In this document: positions 20,485-35,400 of the stretch, one piece after another
Numbering within the stretch: the first letter of the stretch is position 1
Layout of the letters: every line of letters begins with the position of its first letter
NCBI RefSeq assembly: GCF_036711975.1
Contig: NC_091968.1
Coordinates: 23,312,001 to 23,376,000 of the forward strand
Source of the DNA: Onthophagus taurus
Lineage: Eukaryota; Arthropoda; Insecta; Coleoptera; Scarabaeidae
DNA: 64,000 nt
Direction: 5' to 3'
Program-made: the position numbers and the translations under genes
Notes under the pieces: model-generated
The model's input: the letters and a program-made list of their open reading frames with translations, nothing else
Told to the model about the DNA's origin: nothing
Databases searched by the model: none

Positions 20485-23417
20485 ATGGCGTCACTTCCGA
20501 TTTCAAGGGGGACGTCTTCAAGTTCGGATACGGAGGAATCTGAGGAAACCGACACTGCAATTGTGAATTATGGAGTGCTGCAGGAATTAAATCAAGAGGA
20601 TGTAGCGGCGATTTTAGATGACCCCCAAGAGGAATTGGATAACTTCACGGTTTTCGACAAGAATATTTCGACGAATCAGATTCAACCTCAACAACAAAAG
20701 GAGTCTTTTCCGGATGCCTCTTCAATGATAATCGCTGAAGATGGTTCTGGATCGGATATGGAACTTCCTCATCAAGCGGTGAATGCTTTGATACAAAGAA
20801 CGACTGAGAGTGAGAGCGAGAATGATTCGCAAGATGTCCCACCAAGCTCGTTATATTCAAATAGTTTGTTGCAACAATTTGAGGTGCAAACTCAAATGTT
20901 GAATACTTCTTCGGTGCCGCCTACAGTTGAAGGGTTAATTAGGGGTTCGAATGCGAATTCGGAAAATCAAAATAATAAAGAGGGCGATAAAGAGCAGGTG
21001 AAAAGGAAAAGGGGGCGACCGAGGAAAGTGGCTGTGGTACAAAATAATCAAAAAAATAATAATAATAAGGTGGATTTTTCTGGGGATCCGAATGTTTCGC
21101 CAGATTCGGGGATACAAAATAGCCCAGATCATGTTTCAAGCCCAGAAGCGAGTCCTTTGCCGAAAAATAAATTTGAAAAGAAAGTTAATGCGAAAAAAGA
21201 TGAGAAATTAAAAGAATTGAAGGAGCAAAGTAAATTACCAGTGACTTGTAACAAATTTGATAGGTTATTGTATGGGCATGTTGATCGAGTTTTGTATCCT
21301 CAAAGGAGGAAAGTTGGGAGGCCTCCAATTGTCCATAAAAAAGGACCGGGGAGGCCGCCGAAACATAAAAATGTCGATGATAAAAAATTGCCCCTAAAAC
21401 AAGATAAGAATAAGAAGAAAAATGTATTAAAAGTAAAAGATAATCAGAAAGAAATTGTTAAGGATAAAAATAAAACGGAAAAAATTAAACAAATTTGCGA
21501 AAAAGTTTATAAAAGGATAGAACAAAGCAAATTAAAACCGGAAAAATCGAAAAAGTTAAAATCTAAAAATAAATTAAGCGTTGTTTCTTCGAAGGCGAAG
21601 GCGGATATTCGTAAATTTTGCCCTGTTAAGGTAATGCACAGTCGACATAAACATAAAAAACATAAAAAATGTCGATTTAAAATTCTAAAACCGATTACAA
21701 CCACACCCGATCCAAAAATAAACACGGAAATTGAAAAATTAGTTATTGATTTTATGCGAATGTGTAACATCAGCCCGAAATCGAAGGTTGAAAATCCCGA
21801 CGTTTTAATCAAAGCGTTAAAAAAAGCTTCAAAAAAACGCAAAGCTTCGGAATATTCAGAAAGAAAAAAGAAAAAACTAACCACGTTAAACTCGGAAAAT
21901 AATCAAGATCAGGCAATCGATCAGAGATTACCACTAAAAAAAAGACATTATAAATTAATCGCGGAAAATAACACGGAGAAAGAAGAAGATTTAGATAAAA
22001 AAATGAAAGAAAATAAGTTGCCACAAAATAACTCAAAAAATGTAGAAAAAAATGTAGAGAAAAAAGATTTAAAAACTCCCAATAACAATAATAATAATAA
22101 TAAAGGAAATGCATCGCCTCAAGATGTTACTAATAATAACGAATATGAAGTCGAAACTCATATTGACGAAGCAATCGAAGCTTGTATAAATAAATATTCC
22201 AAAGATGGAAAAATCCAAGAATCATCTCCGAGTGAAAAAGAAGAAAAAAATATCCCTGTTGGTCCGATTACAACGCCGAAAAAACGCCATCTATTAGAAA
22301 TCGCAAACAATCAAGAAATAGCCCTATTAAATACAGCAAAAAACAACCTAATAGATATCTTAAAAACCGACGATTTAAAAAAATCAAAATCATTAGAAAA
22401 CGTCGTATCCGAAATAAAAATGAAAATCTCCCCAAAACTAAACGACCCAAAAAAAGACGCCCAAATGATAACCCGAAAAAAGAATCGTTTAGAAGATTTA
22501 ACATCAAATTTAGTTTCAAAAATAAATCCGAAAGAAACCCCAATCGATATAAAACCGGGGGTTTTCACCCCAACCGTCGATTTAGAATTAGAAACCCATT
22601 TAGAAGAAACACCCGCGGAATCCGTTCAATCCAACGAACAAAAAACGGACGTAAAAGAAAACGATTCGCAAGAAGAACTGAAACGAGAACCACCCGCGAT
22701 TAAACGAAAAATTCGGAAACGTCGCGCGATTAATCGCACCGGTTTTCCCACCGTGAAAAAGAAGAAAAAGAAATTAGAAACTCCACCCACCCCTTGCGTA
22801 GTCGAAGAAATAATCGAAGAACCGCCGAAATTAATTACTTCGATTGATGATCGCGTTCCGAAAGATGGGGAGGAATACTCTTCGTTTTTGCAAAGGACGA
22901 CGTGTCAAGTTTCGGTAATTCCCCTCGAAAAATTACAACAAGTTATCCAACAAGACGAGGAAAGTGAAAATATTTTGAAATGGGAAAGTGTGAGTGAATG
23001 CGATAGTTTACCGCAAGATGAAAGGATTGAATTCGATGAATTAAAAAATGAGAGGAAACGTGATATCTCACCGTGTAGTTCGGTTGATACTCGAACTAGC
23101 GGCGGTCAAGTTAGTAAAAAACGGAAAGAATCGGCGGTTGTTAGTAAATCGGACGACGAGGAGAGTTTAGAATCTCGATTAAAACGTTTGGAAAAGAAGG
23201 GTTTAAGGAATTTGTATCGGAGGACGAGTGAGAGGAGGCTTAAAAGAAAATTAAGAGAGGTTTCACCCGCGAGTAGTGTTGAACCATCCATTGAAAAAAG
23301 GTTGAGGGATGAACGAGGGTCCGCTTCCGGTGATGATAAGAAACATAAAAAGGTGCCTAGGTGGAGGAAAAAAAGTCTTGTTGCTGGATTATTTTCGGAT
23401 TATTATAAAGAAGATGA
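20485..23417 (+). CDS. ash1: ash1 coding exon 1: N-terminal AT-hook region
   Basis: Encodes residues 1-977 plus two bases of codon 978. It opens with MASLPISRGT and Ser/Glu-rich sequence. KRKRGRPRK (173-181), RKVGRPP (276-282) and KGPGRPPK (286-293) are AT-hooks that bind the minor groove of AT-rich DNA. The rest is low-complexity and very rich in Lys, Asn and Glu, with several KKRK/KKKKK stretches that could act as nuclear localisation signals. The exon ends GATGA/GTAAGT, a consensus donor. Confidence 0.93.
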
Positions 23418-26400
23418 GTAAGTACTTAACTTATTAATTTTGTAACATGAGCGGGCGCGTGTCATAAATTTTATGATATCATAAAAAAGGTTGGAAGAGG
23501 TTGGAGAAAATTTTTAATTGATATCGATGTTTTTAAAAAATCACTTCCGGTTTATTTCTTGAAGTACAAAGATGATGTTTATTTTAAATTAAAGATTAAA
23601 ATGTCTTCTTTAAGATGATATATTCTAAGATATATGTTAGATGATAAAATTTCTTAGAAAAACAATTTTGAAAAAATTATGTATGAAGAGGTTGGAGAAA
23701 ATTTTTAATTGATATCGATGTTTTTAAAAAATCACTTCCGGTTTATTTCTTGGAGTACAAAGATGATGTTTATCTTAAATTAAAGATTAAAATGTCCTCT
23801 TTAAAATGATATATTCTATGATATATGTTAGATGATAAAATTTCTTAGAAAAACAGTTTTGAAAAAGATTATGTATGAACAGGTTGGAGAAATATCGATA
23901 TTTTTAAAAAATCACTTCCGGTTTATTTCTTGGAGTACAAAGACTATGTTTATGTTAAATGAAAGATTAAAATATCCTCTTTAAGATGATATATTCTAAG
24001 ATATATGTTAGATGATAAAATTTCTTAGAAAAACAATTTTGAAAAAATTATGATGAAGGGGTTGGAGAAAACTTTTAATTGATATCGATGTTTTTAAAAA
24101 ATCGCTTCCGGTTTATTTCTTGGAGTACAATGATGATGTTTATCTTAAATTAAAGATTAAAATGTCCTCTTTAAGATGATATATTCTAAGATATATGTTA
24201 TATGATAAAATATCTTAGAAAAAAATTTGTTTAAGAATTATGTTTGTAGAGATTAGAGAAAATTTGTAGTTGATATCGATGTTTTAAAAAATCATTTCCG
24301 GTTTATTTTTTGGAATACAACGATGATGTTTATCTTAAATTAAAGATTAAAATGTCCTCTTTAAGATGATATATTCTAAGATATATGTTAGATGATAAAA
24401 TTTCTTAGAAAAACAATTTTGAAAAAAATTATGTATGAACAGGTTGGAGAAATATCGATATTTTTAAAAAATCACTTCCGGTTTATTTTTTGGAGTACAA
24501 AGATGATGTTTATCTTAACTTAAAGATTAAAATGTCCTCTTTAAGATGATATATTCTAAGATATATGTTATATGATAAAATATCTTAGAAAAAAAATTTT
24601 GAGAATATTATGTATGAAGAGGTTGGAGAAAATTTTTAATTGATATCGATGTTTTTAAAGAATCACTTCCGGTTTATTTCTTGGAGTACAACGATGATGT
24701 TTATCTTAAATTAAAGATTAAAATGTCCTCTTTAAGATGATATATTCTAAGATATATGTTATATGATAAAATATCTTAGAAAAAAAATTTTGAGAATATT
24801 AATTATGAAGAGGTTGGAGAAAATTTTTAATTGATATCGATGTTTTTAAAGAATCACTTCCGGTTTATTTCTTGGAGTACAAAGATGACGTTTATCTTAA
24901 ATGAAAGATTAAAATGTCCTCTTTAAGATGATACATTCTAAGATATATGTTAGATGATAAAATTTCTTAGAAAAACAATTTTGAAAAAAACTATGTCTGA
25001 AGAGGTTGGAGAACATTTTTAATTGATATCGATGTTTTTAAAAAATCACTTCCGGTTTATTTCTTGGAGTACAAAGATGATGTTTATCTTAAATTAAAGA
25101 TTAAAATGTCTTCTTTAAGATGATATATTCTAAGATATATGTTAGATGATAAAATTTCTTAGAAAAACAATTTTGAAAAAATTAAGTATGAACAGGTTGG
25201 AGAAATATCGATATTTTTAAAAAATCACTTCCGGTTTATTTTTTGGAGTACAAAGATGATGTTTATCTTAAATTAAAGATTAAAATGTCCTCTTTAAGAT
25301 GATATATTCCAAGATATATGTTATATGATAAAATTTCTTAAAAAAACAATTTTGAAAAAATTATGTATGAAGAGATTGGAGAAAATTTTAATTGATATCG
25401 ATGTTTTTAAAAAATCACTTCCGGTTTATTTCTTGAACTACAAAGACGGTGTTTATGTTAAATGAAAGATTAAAATGTCCTCTTTAAAATGATATATTCT
25501 AAGATATATGTTAGAAGATAAAATTTCTTAGAAAAACAATTTTAAAAAAATTATGTATGAAGAGGTTGGAGAAAATTTTAATTGATATCGATATTTCTAA
25601 AAAATCACTTCCGGTTTATTTCTTGAACTACAAAGACGATGTTTATGTTAAATGAAAGATTAAAATGTCCGCTTTAAGATGATATATTCTAAGATATATC
25701 TTAGATGATAAAATTTTTTAGAAAAACAATTTTGAAAAAAATTATGTTTGGAGAGGTTAGACAAACTTTTTATTGATATCGATGTTTTAAAAAATCACTT
25801 CCGGTTTATTTCTTGGAGTACAAAGATGATGTTTATCTTAAATTAAAGATTAAAATGTCCTCTTTAAGATGATATATTTTAAGATATATGTTAGATGATA
25901 AAATTTCTTAGAAAAACAATTTTGAAAAAAATTATGTATGAATAGGTTGGAGAAATATCGGTATTTTTAAAAAATCACTTCCGGTTTATTTTTTGGAGTA
26001 CAAAGGTGATGTTTATCTTAAATTAAAGATTAAAATGTCCTCCTTAAAATGATATATTCTAAGATATATGTTAGATGATAAAATTTAGTAGAAAAACAAT
26101 TTTGAAAAAATTATGTATGAAGAGGTTGGAGAAAATTTTTAATTGATATCAATGTTTTTAAAAAATCACTTCCGGTTTATTTCTTCGAGTGCAAAGACTA
26201 TGTTTATGTTAAATGAAAGATTAAAATGTCCTCCTTAAAATGATATATTCTAAGATATATGTTAGATGATAAAATTTTTTAGAAAAACAGTTTTGAAAAG
26301 CATTATGTATGAACAGGTTGGAGAAATATCGATATTTTTAAAAAATCACTTCCGGTTTATTTCTTGGAGTAAAAAGACTATGTTTATGTTAAATGAAAGA

Positions 26401-29400
26401 TTAAAATGTCTTCTTTAAGATGATATATTCTAAGATATATGTTAGATGATAAAATTTTTTAGAAAAACAATTTTGATAAAATTATGTTGAACAGGTTGGA
26501 GAGAATTTGTAATTAATATCGATATTTTTAATAAATCACTTCCGGTTTATTTCATGGAGTACAAAGATGATGTTTATCTTAAATTAAAGATCAAAATGTC
26601 CTCTTTAAGATGATATATTCTAAGATATATGTTAGATGATAAAATTTCTTAGAAAAACAATTTTGAAAAAAAATTATGTTTGGAGAGGTTAGACAAAATT
26701 TTTTATTGATATCGATGTTTTAAAAAATCACTTCCGGTTTATTTCTTGGAGTACAAAGATGATGTTTATCTTAAATTAAAGATTAAAATGTCCTCTTTAA
26801 GATGATATATTTTAAGATATATGTTAGATGATAAAATTTCTTAGAAAAACAATTTTGAAAAAAATTATGTATGAATAGGTTGGAGAAATATCGGTATTTT
26901 TAAAAAATCACTTCCGGTTTATTTTTTGGAGTACAAAGGTGATGTTTATCTTAAATTAAAGATTAAAATGTCCTCCTTAAAATGATATATTCTAAGATAT
27001 ATGTTAGATGATAAAATTTAGTAGAAAAACAATTTTGAAAAAATTATGTATGAAGAGGTTGGAGAAAATTTTTAATTGATATCAATGTTTTTAAAAAATC
27101 ACTTCCGGTTTATTTCTTCGAGTGCAAAGACTATGTTTATGTTAAATGAAAGATTAAAATGTCCTCCTTAAAATGATATATTCTAAGATATATGTTAGAT
27201 GATAAAATTTTTTAGAAAAACAGTTTTGAAAAGCATTATGTATGAACAGGTTGGAGAAATATCGATATTTTTAAAAAATCACTTCCGGTTTATTTCTTGG
27301 AGTAAAAAGACTATGTTTATGTTAAATGAAAGATTAAAATGTCTTCTTTAAGATGATATATTCTAAGATATATGTTAGATGATAAAATTTTTTAGAAAAA
27401 CAATTTTGATAAAATTATGTTGAACAGGTTGGAGAGAATTTGTAATTAATATCGATATTTTTAATAAATCACTTCCGGTTTATTTCATGGAGTACAAAGA
27501 TGATGTTTATCTTAAATTAAAGATCAAAATGTCCTCTTTAAGATGATATATTCTAAGATATATGTTAGATGATAAAATTTCTTAGAAAAACAATTTTGAA
27601 AAAAAATTATGTTTGGAGAGGTTAGACAAAATTTTTTATTGATATCGATGTTTTAAAAAATCACTTCCGGTTTATTTCTTGGAGTACAAAGATGATGTTT
27701 ATCTTAAATTAAAGATTAAAATGTCCTCTTTAAGATGATATATTCTAAGATATATGTTAGATGATAAAATTTCTTAGAAAAACATTTTTGAAAAAAATTA
27801 TGTATGAACAGGTTGGAGAAATATCGATACTTTTAAAAAATCACTTCCAGTTTATTTTTTGGAGTACAAAGATGATGTTTATCTTAAATTAAAGATTAAA
27901 ATGTCCTCTTTAAAATGACATATTCTAAGATATATGTTAGATGATAAAATTTCTTAGAAAAACAATTTTGAAAAAAATTATGTATGAACAGGTTGGAGAA
28001 ATATCGATATTTTTAAAAAATCACTTCCGGTTTATTTTTTGGAGTACAAAGATGATGTTTATCTTAAGTTAAAGATTAAAATGTCCTCTTTAAGATGATA
28101 TATTCTAAGATATATGTTATATGATAAAATTACTTAGAAAAAAGATTTTGAGAAAATTATGTATGAAGAGGTTGGAGAAATATCGATATTTTTTAAAAAT
28201 CACTTCCGGTTTATTTTTTGGAGTACAAAGATGATGTTTATCTTAAATTATATTCTAAGATATATGTTAGATGATAAAATTTCTTAAAAAAAAAATTTTT
28301 GATAAAATTATGTATGAAGAGATTAAGAAAATTTTTAATTGATATCGATGTTTTAAAAAATCATTTCCGGTTTATTTCTTGGAGTACAATGATGATGTTT
28401 AAGTTAAATTAAAGATTAAAATGTCCTGTTTAAAATGATATATTCTAACGTATATGTTAGATGATAAAATTTCTTAGAAAAACAGTTTTGAAAAAAATTA
28501 TGTATGAACAAGTTGGAGAAATATCGATATTTTTAAAAAATCACTTCCGGTTTATTTTTTGGAGTACAAAGATGATGTTTATTTTAAATTAAAGATCAAA
28601 ATGTCCTCTTTAAGATGATATATTCTAAGATATATGTTAGATGATAACATTTCTTAGAAAAACAATTTTGAAAAAATTATGTAGATATGAAGAAGTTGAA
28701 AAAAATTTTTAATTGATGTCAATATATCTTTTTTACATTTTTTTTTCACCATGTTCACAATCCATAGCTACATGAATACTTTAGCGTTAAATCCTTTCAA
28801 ATGGATAATATAACAAGATATATAAAAAACGAAAATTATCTTATTTTATGAAGCGCTTAAAAGTTAAAGTGATTAATTTAATTTGAAATTTTTTTTTATC
28901 CCACAGTGAAACAGCACGTTTAAAACGAACGGAATCTTCAACAACAAAAACCCGATTAGTTTACAACCCAGAAGAACACCCATATGGCCTTCTACCAGCT
29001 CCGTATCATTGCGGAAAATACTTAAGATGTAGAAAAATTCCATTTCAATTACCCTACGATTTATGGTGGCAACACACTCATTCCCAATTACCCGGAAGAG
29101 ACATCGTCCCATCTTGGAATTATCGGAAAATTCGTACAAACGTCTACAACGTTAAACTTCCGATGGGCGCCTGCGAGCCGCAATCATGTAATTGTACCCC
29201 CGTTTCCGGTTGCGGCGACGATTGCATTAACCGTTTAGTGTTGGCCGAGTGTCCAGCAAGTCATAAATGTCAAAATCAACGGATTCAACGGCACGAATGG
29301 GCCCCGGGATTAGAAAAATTTATGACCGAGAATAAAGGGTGGGGCGTAAAAACAAATTTAGCGATAAAGCGGGGGGAATTTATTTTGGAATACGTCGGCG

Positions 29401-32400
29401 AAGTGGTTTCCGATCAAGAATTCAAAGAAAGAATGGCAACGAGATACGTAAACGACACCCACCATTATTGTTTACACCTCGATGGTGGTATGGTCATCGA
29501 TGGGCATCGAATGGGGGGTGACGGTCGATTCGTGAATCATTCTTGCGCCCCAAATTGCGAGATACAAAAGTGGTCGGTTAATGGGCAGTTTCGTATGGCG
29601 TTGTTTTCGCTGAGGAATGTAGAAGCTGGAGAGGAATTAACGTATGATTATAATTTTTCGTTGTTTAACCCGGCTGATGGGCAAGAATGTCGATGTGGGA
29701 GCGATATTTGTAGAGGGGTTATTGGGGGGAAATCGCAAAGGGTGCGACAACCAACTGCGCAACCTGTTGTGTCCAGTGGACCGGGGAGAGTTGGGAGGCC
29801 AAGGAAAAATCAAGCGAAGAAGGCGCAATCTGGACTTAAGGAGGTTCCTGTTCCACATCCAGTTCCTATTCCAGTTATGGCACAACCACCCATGAAACCT
29901 TTAACTAACGGACAAAAAGCTTTTATTTTGCAACATCATTGTTTCTTATTAAGGAATTTATATAAAGTAATAAGACTTTGATTTATTTTTTTTTTGTAAT
30001 AATCTCATTATTTTTTTTTATTTAATAAATAGCCAAGAAGAGGAAAAGGTACAACCCAACCAATAACACCAAGAACATTAACAGCAACCCCAACTGAAAC
30101 AGCAACCATAACAACAAACGGAACTAGCACAAGTTCGAATTTTGCTAACCACATGAACGCGCTTCGTCAAAAACGTAACATAAAAACACGAAGGTTAGCT
30201 CAAGTTGAAGATAACCCCGAGTTGCAAAAGACGGCGAAATTAGCTCGATTCCTCCAAGACCTATTCAATATTATCTCAAAAGCGAAAGACGAAAAAAATG
30301 AAATTTTATGTGCCCCTTTTTTGAGCTTACCTTCAAAACGAAAAGTCGCCGATTACTATCAAAAAATTTTAGATCCGATTGATTTAACGACGATCGAACA
30401 AAACATCGGAAGTGGGGTTTATAAAACCGCCGAGAATTTCGATATAGACATGGGGAGATTATTCGCGAACGCCATAAAATATTACGGAAGAACGTCCGAA
30501 ATTGGGATTGCAGCGACTAGATTAAAAAAGATTTACGTCGAATCAAAACATCAAAACGTGACGAAATTCGTTAACGAAGTCGGGGAAAAACCGCCGGTTA
30601 ATTTTATAAGGGGTAAAAATAAAAGTGAAGAGGAAGATGTTATACGATGTATTTGCGGGATGTATCGCGATGAAGGCTTGATGATTCAATGTGAAAGATG
30701 CTTGGTTTGGCAACATTGCGAGTGCGTTAAGGCGGATGTTCAAGCTCCTAGTTATCATTGCGAACGTTGCGTTCCAAGAAAAGTTGATTATGAAATTCCG
30801 ACGGACGAGTTTACAGAGCATGGGCATCGATATTACATGACTTTATTAAGGGGCGATCTCCAATTAAGGCAGGGGGATACGGTTTATGTTTTGAGGGATA
30901 TACCGATTCCTGGGACTAATAAGAAACATACTTATGATACAATCGGGCCGATTAAATACTCGGATTTGGATATATTTCGGATTGAACGGTTATGGAAGGA
31001 TTCAAAAACTGAGCAGAGGTTTGCTTATGGACATCATTATTTGAGGCCGCACGAAACTTATCATGAACCAACTAGAAAGTAAGTTAAATTCATTTATTTA
31101 TAATTAAATTATTTAATTATTGTTTCTGTCCACGACTACCTTATAAATCAACTTGAGATACTAATAATTATTTGAAATGTCAAAATTTCAACAAACGTCT
31201 ATTTAATTTAATATTTTTAGAACTTTCTAAAGGTTTGACATTAAAAAAACGTAAATAAATTCCTTTTTTGTATGATTTAAGTATAAATTAATTAATTTTC
31301 GTAAAAAAAAACATGACGTTTCATAAAATTAACATTTAATTTTGACAAATTCTTGTGAAGTTGGTTACAGTTGGTGACATTGAATTTGTGTCACATTGGC
31401 GTTTAAACTTTATTCGAAAATTTATTTAAAAAAATGAGTTTTAAAGGGTAGTCATTTTTCACAGAGTGAATAATAGCGGCGAATTATTCATGGGTAATCA
31501 ACTTGACACACTAATAATCATTTGAAACTTCAAAATTTCAAAAAACTTCAATATAATTTAATTTTTTTAGAACTTTCTAAAGGTTTGATATTAAAAAAAC
31601 GTAAACAAATTCCTTTTTTCGTATGATTTTATTATAAATTAATTAATTTTCGTAAAAAAAAACATGACGTTTCATAAATTGACATTTAATTTTGACAAAT
31701 TGTTGTGAAGTTAGTTACAGTTGGTGACATTGAATTTGTGTCACATTGACGTTTAAACTTTATTCAAAAATTTATTTTAAAAAGTGAGCTTTAAAGGGAC
31801 TTTTAATGACTACCCTCATTTTCACAGAGTGAATAATACCGGTGAATAATCATTATTTATGGGTAAAATCAACTTGACAAACTAATAATTATTTGAAACG
31901 TCAAAATTTCAAAAAACGTCAATTTAATTTAATGTTTTTAGGACTTTCTCAAGGTTTGACATTAAAAAAACGTAAACAAATTCATGTGGCTGAAGTTAGA
32001 TTCATATTCCAATCTGTAGTCTCTAGTTATTGAGAAAATAATCTTTACATTTGATATTGAAAACGAGGAATATTAAAAAATTTACTCATCAGCCCCTACG
32101 ACAAATCTGGGTGGGCTAGAAGGATACCAGAGAACCCAATGCAATAATCTAGACTAGTCCCAGGGTACTGCAGTTTCTAGTTATTGAGAAAATAAGGTTT
32201 AAATTTGATATTGAAAACGAGGAATATTAAAAAATTCACCATTCGGCCCCTACGGCAAATCTGGGAGTGCTGATGGTCTAGAAGGATACCAGAGGACCTA
32301 ATGCAATAATCTAAACTAGTCCCAGGGTGCTGCAGTCTCTAGTTATTGAGAAAATAATGTTTAAATTTGCTCTTGAAAACGAGGAATATTAAAAAACTCT

Positions 32401-35400
32401 CCCCTCGGCCCCTTCGGCAAATCTGGAGGTGCTGGTGGGCTAGAAGGATACCAGAGTACCTAATGCAGTAAGCTAGACTAGTCCCAAGGTGCTGCAGTCT
32501 CTAGTTATTGAGAAAATAAGGTTTAAATTTAATGTTGAAAACGAGGAATATTAAAAAATTCACCCTTCGGCCCCTACGGCAAATCTGGGGGTGCTGATGG
32601 GCTAGAAGGATACCAGAGGACCTAATGCAATAATCTAGACTAGTCTCAGGGTGCTGCAGTCTCTAGTTATTGAGAAAATAACTTTTAAATTTGCTATTGA
32701 AAACGAGAAATATTAAAAGATAATATGTGATAATAATGATATTTAAGATTCGAATATGGATCTAACTTCAGCCACATATCAAATTTTGTCAAATTGTGAA
32801 GTTGGTTACAGTTGGTAAATTTGAATTTGTGCCACATTGACGTTTAAACTTTAATCAAAAATTAAAAAAAAAAAATTGGTTTTAAAGGGAAGTCATTTTT
32901 CACAGAGTGAATAATCTTTATTTACCGGTAATTAACTTGACAGACTAATAATTATTTGAAACGTCATGACATTTCGTTAAATTGACATTTAATTTCGACA
33001 AATAGACTGCTTAAGTCTGACGTCACAGAGATGGGCGGAGCTTATACCGACTCCAAACAATTTCGTTGCTAAAGAAAGGCGCCATAGAAATGTTATTTAA
33101 AAAGTCACTTAGTGTATTTTATTTTAACACTAATTGAGAAATAAACAACCTAAGCCTTGACGTCATATTTTTAACATTTTCGTTGCTAACTGTGTTGCTA
33201 ACGGTAAATCACCATATGCAATTTTTCATTAGTGTTAAAATAAAATAAACTAAGCGATGACATTTCAAATGACATTTTTTGGCGATTTATCATTAGCAAT
33301 TGTGGTTAGCAACGAAATTGTTTGGAGTCAGTATAAGCTCCGCCCATCTCTATGACGTCAAGGCTTAGGCTTAGGTTTAGGTTGTGTTAAAATAAAATAC
33401 ACTAACACACGGACTATGAAGTTGTCCATTTGTCTATTATATGATAACTAACCTCAGGTGTAAAATGTTAACTTCGATTTTGACATATTTGTAATCTTCA
33501 TTAAAAATCCTTTAAAGTGAGTGCAAACACGACATATTTATCTTAAATATTAAGGAAGTTATGGTCAACTTCCGGTTAGAAATGTCAACCTCAATTTTGA
33601 TATATTTGTAATCGTCGTGAAAAATCCTTTAAAATGAGCCCAAACATGATACGTGTCATTCCAATATTACTCGAGATATAAGCAACTTCCGATTTGAAAT
33701 GTCAATGTCATTTTGATTTTTAATTCTTAATTTTTATAAAATGTCTTAATATTTGTCATAAAAACAAAAATTTAATAAAAAAAAATAAAAGATTAAGGTT
33801 TGTATTAATATTTAAAAATTAAATTGCTATCTTCATTGTTGCTAACTTCGAGTTCAATGTTTCTATTCTAACTTTTTTGGTTTTTTGGGGTAAGTGCATA
33901 ATGTTTGGACACATTTTAAAGGATTTTTAATAAAGAATACAGCATGAAAGAATACCATGAAGTTGTTTATTTGTCTATTATATGATAACTAATCAACTTT
34001 ACAGACTTGAATAATATTTGAAGCATCAAAATTTCAAAAAACGTCAATTTAATTTAATTTTTTTAGGACTTTCTAAAGGTTTGACATTAAAAAAACGTAA
34101 ACAAATTTCTTTTTTCGTATGATTTAAGCATAAAATTGACATTTAATGTTGACAAATTGTTGTGAAGTTGGTTACAGTTGGTAACATTGAATTTCTGTCA
34201 CATTAACATTTAAACTTTATCAAAAATTTAAAAAAAAAAGAGTTTTGAAGGGGTAGTTATTGTTCACAGAGTGAATGATAGCAGTGAATAAACATTATTC
34301 ATGGGTAATCATTTCAAAAGAAAGAAAAAAGAAATAGTTTTGGTTTTCTTTCTTTTCCAACATATTTAAAATTTTTCCATCATTTTGTAATTATTTCAAG
34401 TACTGAAGATGAAACATTTGTTTCGAAACATGTTTACTTTTTGGAATAAATTAAGTATTTTTAATATTTCTCACAAAAAGTATTTACTTTTTCCTATTTT
34501 TATTAAATAATGTTGACCGTGTAAGGTGAAAAATTTTATTGACGGTAAATATTGATGGAGTGTTGATAAAAATCGGGATTTTCTGATTTTCGGGCATCAA
34601 TACTGAAAATTGGAGGGGATATCGACAATACTATTGACTGTGTAGGGTTGGTGCCAATATTTCCATCAATACTCTAATAAACTCAACATTCAAAATTAAA
34701 TACTTCTATTTAATTGTAGTAATAACAAAACATATCTATCAGCACACTGAAAAAACATATGTTATTTTAGCCCACATGATTTGAAAACAGGTTTAATTCT
34801 GATTTTCTACATTACACTCAGTTTAGTTCAAGCAGCGCGTCTGTGAAGAAGAGGTGAAAATGACCGACCCATTAATTGTAGACGTTCAACACGATGGAGA
34901 TAGTGTTGGTTCCAGTTCCCATGATGATGAACAACATGTTCTTCGTAATTTCATCGAGCAATACAAACTATCTCCATGTAGTCTTGTAGAACATGTATAA
35001 AGGTTTCGCAGGTTTCTATTACAACTTTGCTGATAGTTGCTGGGGACATTATGGCAAGTACCTCAGGGTTATATACTTACCTATACTTCCTCTCATATTG
35101 CTATCCTGTCTTTTCAAAAATGGTTCAACCATCTGTAACAATTTGTTTCATCCATTCGAAAGTAGTTCTTGAAATCATCAACATCTGAGAGACTGATTTC
35201 TTTCAACAGTACTAGATGAGAATATTCATTTCTCTTCTTCAATCATTCTTTCATCCTGTATTTGCGTTTCGCTGGACGAGTAGTTGCAAGTGCCAAAATA
35301 ATAGCTACACAAGCTTTTGTACGATTATCTATATTTGGAAGGGAAAAATAACTACGTAGATTCACCTTGTTCTTGGTAAATACGTAACTTATAGACAAAA

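Noticed and set aside
20645..22568. Several - strand frames of 65-125 residues over ash1 exon 1
   Set aside because: Antisense of a Lys/Asn-rich coding exon (hence Phe/Leu-rich). The + strand exon fits the splice structure and the Ash1 protein.
23500..28725. CRISPR array or centromere
   Set aside because: Units are head-to-tail without unique spacers, far longer than CRISPR repeats, and the context is an animal intron. A centromeric role cannot be supported from one 5 kb array inside a gene.
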